Shown: positions 1 to 7,943 of the stretch, one piece after another
Numbering within the stretch: position 1 is the first letter of the stretch
Layout: every line of letters begins with the position of its first letter
Origin: CAYSLA01 sp964431685
GTDB lineage: Bacteria > Armatimonadota > UBA5829
Length of the DNA: 13,815 bases
Direction: 5' to 3'
Assembly: GCA_964431685.1 (NCBI GenBank)
Contig: CAYSLA010000086.1
Location: 1-13,815, forward strand
Notes under the pieces: model-generated
Told to the model about the DNA's origin: nothing
What the model saw: the letters and a program-made list of their open reading frames with translations, nothing else
Database searches by the model: none
Position numbers and translations under genes: made by a program

Positions 1-288
1 CTCTTGGCCGCCTGTGACCTCAGATCCGTGTTAGCCGACAACGAGGATGGCTACGTGCTGTCCGTTGAGGCTACTACCGGCGAACCCCTGAGAAAGCTGG
101 TGCGGTTCTCGATGGATGACAGGCTAAGGATAGCCGCAATGTCGGAGGACATTATCGATGTGACGCGCGGAAACGATGACCCTACGCTGATCCTGGCTGC
201 TCTGGCCGACGCTGCCAAGCAGCTCATAGAGGAATCCGAATACAAAGACGACGTAGCTGTGACGGAGGCAAAGAGCACGGATGAGTGA
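1..288 (+). CDS. C-terminal end of an unrecognised protein, first visible gene of the defence operon (partial)
   Basis: The frame is open from the first base, with no stop before TGA at 286-288, so this is most likely the last 95 residues of a gene that begins upstream. A TTG at position 4 could be an internal start but has no visible ribosome site. I do not recognise the family. The segment is acidic and mostly helical in character: a beta-like stretch (GYVLSVEA) is followed by a charged linker, a predicted helix (LILAALADAAKQLIEE) and a polar tail ending STDE. Its last 8 bases overlap the start of the brxP-like gene in the pattern ATGAGTGA, which indicates translational coupling and membership of the same operon. 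A sulfur-transfer, DNA-recognition or regulatory partner of BrxP is possible from position alone, but nothing in the residues proves it. Confidence 0.6.
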   Translation, partial: LLAACDLRSVLADNEDGYVLSVEATTGEPLRKLVRFSMDDRLRIAAMSEDIIDVTRGNDDPTLILAALADAAKQLIEESEYKDDVAVTEAKSTDE

Positions 289-1102
289 TACTGTGGGTCC
301 GAGTAAGGTGCGCCATATCCTGTCAATTTCAGGCGGAAAGGACAGTGCGGCTCTGGCTGTGTATATGCGGGATCGTGTGCCCGATATGGAGTACGTGTTC
401 TGCGATACGAGGGAGGAGCTGCCGGACACTTACGATTACCTCCGTAGACTGGAGGCTTACTTGGGGAAGCCAATACACCGGCTGTATCCTGATCACCGAT
501 TCAGCCAATACCTGAAAATAAAGGGCGGGTACCTGCCGTCGCCGCAGATTCGCTGGTGTACCAGTCTGATGAAGATCAGACCGTTTGAGATATACGTGGG
601 CAACGACGAAGTGCGGTCCTATATCGGCATCCGTGCAGACGAGGATCGTGAGGGCTACATCTCAAGCAAACCAAACATCCTGCCGGTCTATCCGTTTCGG
701 GAAGATGGGATAGACATCCACGATGTCCATCGGATACTGGAGGAAGCCGGGCTAGGACTACCTGCCTACTATTCGTGGAGAAGTCGGTCGGGCTGCTATT
801 TCTGCTTTTTTCAGAGGCGCATCGAATGGGTTGGACTACTCGAAAACTACCCAGAGTTGTTTGACCGCGCGCGCCAGATGGAGCACATGAAGACAGAGAA
901 CGGTCAATCGTACACTTGGGTGGACCGTGAGAGCCTTGACGAACTAAGGAGCCCAGAGCGCATCCGACAGATAAAGGAAGAACACGAAGAAGCAATGGAT
1001 AGAGAACGTAGTCGGGCGCCGAAGGCACGATTAGTGGACGTGTTTTCATCCGCTATCGACGCAAGTGGATGTGGTGAGGCGTGCACAATATGTCGCATCT
1101 AG
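281..1102 (+). CDS. brxP: BrxP: PAPS-reductase / DndC-like PP-loop sulfurtransferase of a BREX type 4 system
   Basis: 273 residues. The N-terminus carries an ATP-pyrophosphatase PP-loop, SGGKDS at residues 17-22, the signature of the PAPS reductase/adenine nucleotide alpha-hydrolase family that includes DndC. A family-typical segment RWCTSLMKIRPFE (residues 91-103) contains C93. The SGCYFCFFQRR segment holds C172 and C175, and the C-terminus holds C264, C268 and C271. These cysteines could ligate an iron-sulfur cluster as in DndC. In type 4 BREX a protein of this family replaces the methyltransferase. By analogy with DndC it would activate the DNA backbone with ATP for sulfur insertion; that reaction is inferred. 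The ATG at 281 overlaps the preceding stop (ATGAGTGA), and GGAGG at 264-268 lies 12 bases upstream. The protein is compact compared with DndC as I recall it (about 500 residues). The last codons overlap the DUF4007 gene. Confidence 0.85.
   Translation: MSDTVGPSKVRHILSISGGKDSAALAVYMRDRVPDMEYVFCDTREELPDTYDYLRRLEAYLGKPIHRLYPDHRFSQYLKIKGGYLPSPQIRWCTSLMKIRPFEIYVGNDEVRSYIGIRADEDREGYISSKPNILPVYPFREDGIDIHDVHRILEEAGLGLPAYYSWRSRSGCYFCFFQRRIEWVGLLENYPELFDRARQMEHMKTENGQSYTWVDRESLDELRSPERIRQIKEEHEEAMDRERSRAPKARLVDVFSSAIDASGCGEACTICRI
1076..1079 (+). promoter_or_regulatory. Ribosome binding site deciding the start of the DUF4007 gene
   Basis: GAGG ends 10 bases before ATG 1090 but only one base before the alternative GTG 1081. 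The spacing favours ATG 1090 as the start, giving a 13-base overlap with brxP. The site lies inside the cysteine-rich 3' end of brxP. Confidence 0.45.
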
Positions 1103-1935
1103 ATATACAGCCGAACGCTGAATGCAGAGCCGCCGGAGAAGCCGAAAGTCATGGATTATCCACATATCGCTCCTTCGCTCTCAAGAGAGAAGGAGTGCGG
1201 CAAGTCCTGTTGTGTGCAAATGAATGTATCACAAGTCTGGCGGACATTCGTGAACGCACTTCACTTGGTACGGTGTATGTTGAAGCTATGCCACGGTTTG
1301 CCAAATCCGCTGGACTGATTAGTGCCGATGGTATGTTGAGCCGATTCGGCACGCTCGCCTATGAGAACGACCCGGGACTGAATGACAGCAGGACCCAATG
1401 GCTGATGCACTATCACATGGCAGGACCCCACAGACTCGGCCCGACATTTTGGCCGACTCTGTTCCAGTTTGTGCTCGGACGCCCCAGAATGACGCGCGAG
1501 GATCTTGTAGAATTCGTTCGGCAACTTGCTGGTGAAGGGTCAGAGGCTGGAAGTCGAGCTGTGAAATACGCGGTCTCTGCATTCACGAATACGTATACCC
1601 AGGAAGAGTGTCTAGGGCATCTTGGCATATTGACCGAAGATAGCGGTGTTCTCTCCGTCGGCGAGCCGGTAAAACCATCCCCTTGGGTAGTTGCGTACGC
1701 GCTGGCGGACTATTGGATGGCCCAATGGGGTCCCGTTTTGGGCGTCAACCTTAGCTCGATGAAGGAACCAGGCGGCTTAGCGTCGCTGCTGATGCTCAGT
1801 TCCGGAGAAATGAACACGTGTCTTAGAGACTTGCAGTCGCTCGGTCTTGTTCAATTGCAGCGGAAGGTGCCGCCTTTCCAAGTCTCCCGGTTGTGGGTTA
1901 GTCCGGACGAGATTCTGGAGCACCTTTATGACTGA
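1090..1935 (+). CDS. DUF4007 family protein of the BREX/phosphorothioation operon
   Basis: About 281 residues from ATG 1090, or 284 from GTG 1081; the ribosome site spacing supports the ATG. The central stretch, with YENDPGLND followed by TQWLMHYHMAGP, matches the hallmark region of DUF4007 proteins, which are known companions of PAPS-reductase-like genes in Dnd-like and other defence loci. The N-terminal third has a helix-turn-helix-like arrangement (residues about 45-85: a helical pair, then SRFGTLAYE). The C-terminal part, around LASLLMLSSGEMNTCLRDLQSLGLVQLQRK, resembles a winged helix in which a recognition helix is followed by a basic strand. DNA binding, perhaps target recognition for the modification complex, is therefore plausible but inferred. 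No catalytic motif is visible. It overlaps brxP upstream and, by 8 bases (ATGACTGA), the small gene downstream. Confidence 0.75.
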   Translation: MSHLDIQPNAECRAAGEAESHGLSTYRSFALKREGVRQVLLCANECITSLADIRERTSLGTVYVEAMPRFAKSAGLISADGMLSRFGTLAYENDPGLNDSRTQWLMHYHMAGPHRLGPTFWPTLFQFVLGRPRMTREDLVEFVRQLAGEGSEAGSRAVKYAVSAFTNTYTQEECLGHLGILTEDSGVLSVGEPVKPSPWVVAYALADYWMAQWGPVLGVNLSSMKEPGGLASLLMLSSGEMNTCLRDLQSLGLVQLQRKVPPFQVSRLWVSPDEILEHLYD

Positions 1936-2395
1936 GAGCCGTGCCAGCAGTCTAGTGAGTTTTCTGCGCAGTATGTCGCTGAGATGCCGCACGGGCATCA
2001 TACTATTGTCCGCTGACGATATTGGCAGTGAGCGTGAGGTTGCTGCGCGTCTTGGGCTTGATGCCGTGGACTACGCCGAGGAGATTCTGCGCGGAGTGCC
2101 CTCTGACGCTCGGTTTGTAGATATAAGCCCCGAGACCGATGAGGGAAGGCTTCACGCACTAATCAATAGCACAGCGGGTGCGAACGCTTTACTTGTGTAC
2201 AATTTTGACCTCGCGCTAGCCAGAATGGAACGCAGACAAAGGCAGTATCTCTGGCAAAGTATCAGGGACCGTCTCGCATACGGACGAAAAGCCCTGCTGA
2301 TAGCGATGCCACAAGAGTCCGCGGGACTCATGCCGCCTGAGGAAGACCTGTCTGCATGGAGAGCAGATGAACGCATCGTGATCTACGATTCGTAG
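1928..2395 (+). CDS. Small P-loop-fold-like protein lacking Walker A, possibly BrxF-like
   Basis: 155 residues from ATG 1928, which overlaps the DUF4007 stop as ATGACTGA. GGAG at 1917-1920 is 7 bases upstream. A longer in-frame start (TTG 1847) would lie deep inside the DUF4007 gene and has no such support. The order of elements is that of a P-loop NTPase: strand GIILLS (residues 23-28), later strand ALLVYNFD (87-94) at the Walker B place, a long basic helix, then strand KALLIAMP (121-128) at the sensor place. The loop after the first strand, ADDIGSERE, has no GxxxxGK[ST], so nucleotide binding looks lost. Its size and layout recall BrxF, the small P-loop protein of type 3 BREX. That link is my inference. 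Its place directly before the BrxC-like ATPase suggests it could be a subunit or adaptor of that protein. Confidence 0.65.
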   Translation: MTESRASSLVSFLRSMSLRCRTGIILLSADDIGSEREVAARLGLDAVDYAEEILRGVPSDARFVDISPETDEGRLHALINSTAGANALLVYNFDLALARMERRQRQYLWQSIRDRLAYGRKALLIAMPQESAGLMPPEEDLSAWRADERIVIYDS

Positions 2396-2400
2396 GAGGA
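2394..2400 (+). promoter_or_regulatory. Strong ribosome binding site of the brxC-like gene
   Basis: AGGAGGA is the best Shine-Dalgarno match in the operon, 5 bases before ATG 2406. It begins inside the stop codon (TAG 2393-2395) of the small upstream gene, so termination and re-initiation can be closely linked. Confidence 0.8.
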
Positions 2401-2405
2401 ATACT

Positions 2406-5400
2406 ATGTCGCTTCTGATCCAAGACGTGGTAGTGCCGAACGAAAATGCCCGGTTTGCCAATGACGTGCAGCTTGGCTGGTACCCGGATGATGAACGCAA
2501 TGTTCATCTGGCTAAGGGCTACATGTTTACCAAGAGCTCTACTGCGGGCTACGCCTCATCCATCGATGTTCTGAATTCTGTGCGGGATTCGTTCAGATGG
2601 GAAGGCAACCCAAATCGGCACGTTGTAGTGGCCACGTACGGACACGGAAAGAGTCATCTTGCCCTCGCCTTGGCTAACTTCTTCGGAAAACCTGACAACT
2701 CACCGGAAGTTGGTGGGCTTCTGGAATCCATTGCGCACGCTGTAGGAAGTGAGGCGTCCGCAGCCACCTATCGTGACTTCAAGCGTGATTGCGCGCCCTA
2801 CCTGGTCGTGCGACTGCGAGGCGACAAACCAGAGCGCTTGAGACAGCAGTTGTTGACCGGCATAGAGACTGCACTCTCGGAACACGAGTGCACTCAGGAC
2901 ATCAAGTTGCCGTTCTGGTATGACACAGTAGAGACGTTGCTGACCTCCCTCGGAGACCAAGCCAGAGGCATAGCAGAAGAATTCCTCGCCGGTTATCGCC
3001 TCAGCGTCGATAGTCTCATCGCCCAGGTCCAGCAGAGAAAGGCGGACTACGACATCTGCCGGGAAGTCTTCCACAAGGTCCACGGAGTCTACCCAGACTT
3101 TGGCGGGGAAGTCAGTCTGCAAGATGTAGTGGAAGAGACCGCTGATCTTGTCTGCGCCGAGGGCAGACTGTCCGGCATACTCGTGCTGTTTGATGAGTTC
3201 AGCGCGTTCATACATCGCTACGCGCAAAGGTTTGACGCAGGTGCGGACACGTCTCTTCAGGATATGCTAGATGGAGTGGCAAACCGTACCGGGAAAGTGG
3301 CTTTCGTCGCTTTCTCGCAACACGATCCAGATACTGTGGCGGGAAATGCATTTCTGGCTATGGGTAGGACTGATGGTCTGGCTGACTTACGGAAGGAGCT
3401 GGATCGACTGCCCAAGCAGCAAAGATACCAGCTTTACTCGTGTATTGAGACTGTCCTGGACTCATATCTTAGCCAGCCACCGGATGTCTGGTCCCAGTTT
3501 GCCGATGTGCCTTCTATCCAGAAGGCACTGGTTGAGTCTACTGACCGAGCACTGGAACTGTTCGACAACAGATACTGCGACGCTTTGGGCTGGGATGATG
3601 AAACTATGCAGCGAGTGGTTACAGAAGGGTGCTTCCCTCTTCATCCCATCACCACGGCTTTGCTGTCCGGAGTGGAGTTCCAGGAAGTCACCGCTCCGCG
3701 CTCAGTGGTTGGTTTTGTCCTCGACAAGGTTAGACAGAAGAGCGAGCAGCTGGCCGCAGCCGATGGGCGGCCCAACTGGGTATATGCTGCCGAGATAGTG
3801 GACGATTTTCGTGCGATGCTCGGAGAAAACGACTATGCCGAGTATGATTCCGCACACAGAAAAGTCGGTCCTGAGATAACTGACGAGGAGGCAACGGCTC
3901 TCAAGGCTCTGCTTCTTCATTCAGTGGGGCGGATGAAGTCTCGCCGGATGGGGTTTGTCGTGGCCGTATCTGAACTCACCGGATTTCCGGTGGAAACGTG
4001 TGAGGAAACGCTGCGTAGTTTGGCTCAACGCGGGTACATCAAGAAAGACGACATACAGAAGACCTACACGTTCTGGACAGTGGGAAAGAGCCTGGCAGAT
4101 ATTGAGAAAGAACTTGCCAAGAGAATCAGCGATGCCACGGTTGACTGGGGGCTGATTTCCGAAGCCAACAGCAGCGTTGACTGGCAGAATTCACGTCTGA
4201 AGGCAATAGAGGTACATCACGGCGAATCTGGTCCTCCCGAAGAGCGGGCCTCCGTGCAGAAGGTGATGACTCGTGACACGTTCACGGCGGATCATCTGCA
4301 GAAACTGGCTCCCAAATTCGCAGTCGGCTCGAGCGGGATCACGGAAGGTCCGCGAGGCGTGGTCGTTAGACTCATTCCGGAAGACGATGAGGATATCGAC
4401 TTGCTTTGCTCTTTGGCAGAGGATGTTGTCGATTGCGTGGGAGGTGATTTTCCAGTCCCGGTTGTGATCTCCATTCCATCTGAGCCCAGACCGCAATTGC
4501 TGAGAGAGATGCTCAAAGAGAGAGCTCTGAAGAATCTGGATTTTGACAAGCGCAAAGAATTCGGCGAAGAAATGTGCCAGCAGGAGCAGCGCCAGATACG
4601 GCAGAACGTAGACAGAGAAATCCAGGCGCTGTGCAAAGGAGGGAAAATCGTTGTCTCGTCGCGCTATCGCGCGGCTGTCAATGCACTGCCGCAGGCCACG
4701 GTGCAGTCTGCTCTCAACGAGTGCTATCGCCTGGCCTATCCTCGTACTCCCAGGTTCTTCACCACATACAAATCATCGTCTGCGAAGCTTCGAACCGCCG
4801 TTGAGAGCGTCGGCAAATGTCTGGCGAGCAACCGGCTAAGTGATGCCATGCTGACCAATCCGGTAGCAACTGACCTAATACACAAGTTTCTGATCGCAGG
4901 TAGTCCAGGGTCTTGGGGGATCTTGGGTGTTGATCTCAGAATCAAGCCCCCAGAAAGCAACAAGGCCGAAAAGGCTTGGCAGGTCCTGTGCGATCATCTG
5001 AAACCGGGGGCAAAGGCGGTGCCGCTAAGTGGCGCGGTCACAGAGCTAATGAACCCACCCTACGCGTACGGCTACTGCCAACTGGCGCTCATGCTTTGTG
5101 CGTGGTATGGCTACTACCGTCACGACATACAGATTCAGGAAGGAAATGGCAAGTCCTGCGCCTTTGAGGATTTCTTGAACTTACTCAACAAACCAAAGGA
5201 CTTCCTGGAAGAGCTGTGTTTTGTTTCCCAGGTTCAGATAACCCGTCAGGACCGTGAGAAAGAAGTCGTAGAGGTCAAAGCAATCATCGAGCGCGTCAGG
5301 GACACTGTCTTCAGCAGGGTAGAGGGCGAAGATGCGCAACGCAGGCTGAAGATCTTTTGCGAGGACGAACGCAACGATCCCGCATTGCGTCGTGAGGCTG

Positions 5401-7943
5401 ACAATGCACACGGCATGATTGCTACCGGTCTGGAGTTGGCGGCAAAATACGATTCCGCTGCTGCCCGTGTGCGTGAAAAGGCCGAGAATGCCACCCTAGT
5501 GTCCGACCTCGCATCGCAACTCAAAGTCCTTGAATCTGCAGACCTACCCAAGCCTACTTGCGTTCGGGCGACGGAGCTGGCAGTTGACGAGCTAAGAAAC
5601 TGCGTGCTAGCGAAGATGTCTGAGGTCGTAGCATCCCAATGCACGAAACTTCAGCAGATATCGGATGTGGGCCAGTACGGACGGAACGAGCAGGAGCTCA
5701 AGGCAATCAAGAGCCGACTGCAGAGCGTTGGGCTTGCTCAGTTTGTGACCACCGTAGATGAAGCTCTGAAGGAGCTGGCGGCTTGCCGCCATCGGCTGGA
5801 TGCAGTAGAGGCTGACAAGGTCATTCGGGCTCAGGTTACGGGGATGGGAACGAGTAGTCCACTCGCGCGTCTTCGAGGTGATCTCGAAGCCCTCAGTAAG
5901 ATGAAGCCTGCCACCGAGGCTGTGACGACGCTGGTTGAGACAAGAAAGACGGAACTGCAGGCCGAAATCGATTCTCTGGTCACGTGGGCTCTAGAACTGC
6001 CAACTCGTATGCAAGTGCTTACGACAACTTCCGGTGTGCGGAATCTGCGCGGCGACATTCAGCGCAGGATTGATCGCTACAGTAATACACCTGAGAGCTC
6101 CTGCCTCGAGTCTGCGTTGAGTCTTTGTGATCTGACCGAGAGCGCTCTTGCGAACGCGGAAAGAGCAACAAGGCTTCCACTAAACAACCCAGAAGAAGCA
6201 AGTGATGCGGTCAACTCACTGGACACGCTTCTCGCCGAGAAAGACGGCCGTCTGACCGAGTCCTGCAAGGCTGCCATTACGGAAGCAATCGCATCGGTCA
6301 GAAACCGAGTTGCTGAGAGAGAATCCAGTGCTTTGGAGTGGCTTAGTGATCTCGAGCAGAAAGCAGCCGCAAACTCAGCACCGGAACTCGTACTTACGTC
6401 TTTGGCCAATACACCCACATTCCTGCCGGGCGACGCCGAGGCTCGCTTAGCGGCCGTCCGCGAGAAAGCAGGCATCGCTCAGGCAGATCGAGTTCTCGAG
6501 GTCAAGATCGACGCCATGGATCCGGCAGGTACCCTTGTAGATATGAGAGCAGAGCTCCAAGACCTCGCAGGTATGCAACCGGCAACTAAGCAAGTAACTG
6601 AGCGCCTGGAAGCGAAACGCAAGGAACTGCAGACGTCCGCAGAAGCTCTCAGGCAGTTCGCGCTGGATCTTCCTTCTCAAGTCGAGGGTCTGACTAGTTC
6701 CTCCGATGCCCAGGCGTTGCGCGACGAGATATCAAGGAGGCAATGGAGGTATGCAGGTTCTGAGGAACTTGGATCGCTGGAACGTGCACTGAGTTGTTGC
6801 GGCCGGTTGTCGGATACGTTGCGCGCTATCGAGAGTGTCGTGTCAACGCCGGTGCAAGATCCCGAAGATGCTCTGGCAAGAGCCAATCAGATACAGTCCA
6901 TACTCCAACAGGAGCCTCCACTTTCCGAAAACCAGCAGACTCTAGCACGCGAAGCATTGTCCGCGATAGCGCGGACGGTGCAGGAGAACGAGCAGGCTGC
7001 GCGCGACTGGCTCGATGATCTGGAACAGAGGACTGCTCGCGGAGAATCACCGCTGGCACTCACGGCTTTTCTCGCCAAGGCGCCCGCGTTCATTCCCGAG
7101 GATTGCCGCGAGCGGATCGCCGGACTGCGAACCAGGATAGAGGAAGGCAAGGAAGCAGAACAAGCTGCGATGCAGCGCATTGGCTCGATATCGGGCGCAT
7201 CCTCACTGCTCAGACTGAGAGAAGATCTGCAGTTTCTGGAATCCCTCTCAGGTCTGTCCGACAAGCACGAGCGTAGTCGAAACCAGAAACTAGACATTGT
7301 GCGCGGTGCCATTGAAGATCACTTGAAATTTGCCGCGGGTATTTCCTCGCGTATCGATGTCGCCAGTTCGCCCGAAGAACTAACGAAGATCAGAGAAGAC
7401 ATTCTGAGGCGGCAGTCCACATTTGATGGTTCTGCAGAATCGGATACGATCGTGGCACAGGCCGACCGGTGCCAGTGTGTTGCTGAGTTCTTTTCAGTCA
7501 TCTCAAGGCTCAGAGCCTCTCGCCCCGAAACGCCAGTAGACCTGAAATCGGTCCTGACGGAGCTTCGAGATACGTTCACCAGGCACAAATCCCATCTAAG
7601 CAAGGAACACTTGGCACTGGTGTCCGAGCTGAAAGACTGTCTTGCCAATTACAAACAACAAGAAGAACTCAAGGCGATGGGTTGGCTTGCAGAAAAGGAA
7701 GCACAACTGAATGAACACAGGGAAATTGATGCGCTATCAAGAAGCCTGGAACCGCCGCCCCCGTTTCTACCCGCAGATGCTGCGAACAGGCTGAGTGATC
7801 TAAGAGTGAAAGTACGAGGTGCCGTGGACAGCGATGAAACCCTGCAAGTGAAACTGCACTTCCGACAAATATCGGACAAGGTTCGGCAGAAGGCTTGTCT
7901 TCTGGAGCTTCAGCAGATTGTTGAGGGAGTGGACCGCAAGTGA
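2406..7943 (+). CDS. brxC: BrxC/PglY-type giant ATPase with C-terminal tandem repeats (BREX type 4, BrxC4)
   Basis: 1845 residues, a central ATPase of BREX systems that probably organises the modification and exclusion complex. The Walker A motif YGHGKSH is at residues 78-84 and Walker B LVLFDEF at 259-265, both with the spacing usual for BrxC/PglY. A winged-helix-like segment covers about residues 493-560 (from DEEATALKALLLHS to the TFWTVGKSL region). A mixed domain follows at about 640-720 (GVVVRLIPEDDEDI, then PVPVVISIPSEPRPQ). The rest is mainly helical and coiled coil. From residue 1137 to 1810 there are three repeats of 224, 224 and 226 residues, then a truncated fourth unit to the end. 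As I recall, BrxC and PglY are usually around 1200 residues, so the repeat region accounts for most of the excess. The gene follows AGGAGG and overlaps pglZ by 4 bases (GTGA). Confidence 0.85.
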   Translation: MSLLIQDVVVPNENARFANDVQLGWYPDDERNVHLAKGYMFTKSSTAGYASSIDVLNSVRDSFRWEGNPNRHVVVATYGHGKSHLALALANFFGKPDNSPEVGGLLESIAHAVGSEASAATYRDFKRDCAPYLVVRLRGDKPERLRQQLLTGIETALSEHECTQDIKLPFWYDTVETLLTSLGDQARGIAEEFLAGYRLSVDSLIAQVQQRKADYDICREVFHKVHGVYPDFGGEVSLQDVVEETADLVCAEGRLSGILVLFDEFSAFIHRYAQRFDAGADTSLQDMLDGVANRTGKVAFVAFSQHDPDTVAGNAFLAMGRTDGLADLRKELDRLPKQQRYQLYSCIETVLDSYLSQPPDVWSQFADVPSIQKALVESTDRALELFDNRYCDALGWDDETMQRVVTEGCFPLHPITTALLSGVEFQEVTAPRSVVGFVLDKVRQKSEQLAAADGRPNWVYAAEIVDDFRAMLGENDYAEYDSAHRKVGPEITDEEATALKALLLHSVGRMKSRRMGFVVAVSELTGFPVETCEETLRSLAQRGYIKKDDIQKTYTFWTVGKSLADIEKELAKRISDATVDWGLISEANSSVDWQNSRLKAIEVHHGESGPPEERASVQKVMTRDTFTADHLQKLAPKFAVGSSGITEGPRGVVVRLIPEDDEDIDLLCSLAEDVVDCVGGDFPVPVVISIPSEPRPQLLREMLKERALKNLDFDKRKEFGEEMCQQEQRQIRQNVDREIQALCKGGKIVVSSRYRAAVNALPQATVQSALNECYRLAYPRTPRFFTTYKSSSAKLRTAVESVGKCLASNRLSDAMLTNPVATDLIHKFLIAGSPGSWGILGVDLRIKPPESNKAEKAWQVLCDHLKPGAKAVPLSGAVTELMNPPYAYGYCQLALMLCAWYGYYRHDIQIQEGNGKSCAFEDFLNLLNKPKDFLEELCFVSQVQITRQDREKEVVEVKAIIERVRDTVFSRVEGEDAQRRLKIFCEDERNDPALRREADNAHGMIATGLELAAKYDSAAARVREKAENATLVSDLASQLKVLESADLPKPTCVRATELAVDELRNCVLAKMSEVVASQCTKLQQISDVGQYGRNEQELKAIKSRLQSVGLAQFVTTVDEALKELAACRHRLDAVEADKVIRAQVTGMGTSSPLARLRGDLEALSKMKPATEAVTTLVETRKTELQAEIDSLVTWALELPTRMQVLTTTSGVRNLRGDIQRRIDRYSNTPESSCLESALSLCDLTESALANAERATRLPLNNPEEASDAVNSLDTLLAEKDGRLTESCKAAITEAIASVRNRVAERESSALEWLSDLEQKAAANSAPELVLTSLANTPTFLPGDAEARLAAVREKAGIAQADRVLEVKIDAMDPAGTLVDMRAELQDLAGMQPATKQVTERLEAKRKELQTSAEALRQFALDLPSQVEGLTSSSDAQALRDEISRRQWRYAGSEELGSLERALSCCGRLSDTLRAIESVVSTPVQDPEDALARANQIQSILQQEPPLSENQQTLAREALSAIARTVQENEQAARDWLDDLEQRTARGESPLALTAFLAKAPAFIPEDCRERIAGLRTRIEEGKEAEQAAMQRIGSISGASSLLRLREDLQFLESLSGLSDKHERSRNQKLDIVRGAIEDHLKFAAGISSRIDVASSPEELTKIREDILRRQSTFDGSAESDTIVAQADRCQCVAEFFSVISRLRASRPETPVDLKSVLTELRDTFTRHKSHLSKEHLALVSELKDCLANYKQQEELKAMGWLAEKEAQLNEHREIDALSRSLEPPPPFLPADAANRLSDLRVKVRGAVDSDETLQVKLHFRQISDKVRQKACLLELQQIVEGVDRK
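5814..6485 (+). repeat. BrxC-like protein repeat unit 1 (residues 1137-1360)
   Basis: First complete unit, 224 residues. Landmarks that recur in the next units are: LxxLRxDLxxL near the start (ARLRGDLEALSKMKPAT), a second-half helix motif (LRGDIQRRIDRYSNTPES), EWLSDLEQ with W1312, and a closing FLPGDAEARLAAVREK. The preceding stretch (about residues 1035-1136) resembles the first half of a unit. Confidence 0.75.
6486..7157 (+). repeat. BrxC-like protein repeat unit 2 (residues 1361-1584)
   Basis: Second unit, again 224 residues. Matching landmarks: DMRAELQDLAGMQPAT, LRDEISRRQWRYAGSEE, DWLDDLEQ with W1535 (223 residues after W1312), and FIPEDCRERIAGLRTR. It is closest to unit 1. Confidence 0.75.
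7158..7835 (+). repeat. BrxC-like protein repeat unit 3 (residues 1585-1810)
   Basis: Third unit, 226 residues and more diverged. Matching landmarks: RLREDLQFLESL, IREDILRRQSTFDGSAES, GWLAEKEAQ with W1760, and FLPADAANRLSDLRVK. It is followed by about 35 residues (1811-1845) that align to the beginning of a fourth unit before the stop. Confidence 0.7.

Noticed and set aside
1847..1927. TTG-started 27-codon N-terminal extension of the small protein
   Set aside because: It lies entirely within the DUF4007 coding region and lacks a ribosome site. ATG 1928 has GGAG at a good distance and the typical stop/start overlap.
2700..3227. 175-codon open frame on the - strand inside the brxC-like gene
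   Set aside because: Antisense to a well-supported coding region with clear ATPase motifs on the + strand. No ribosome site or family signature was seen.
3271..3798. 175-codon + strand frame within the brxC-like gene
   Set aside because: An out-of-frame shadow. The translation has no recognisable domain and the + strand brxC frame continues unbroken through it.
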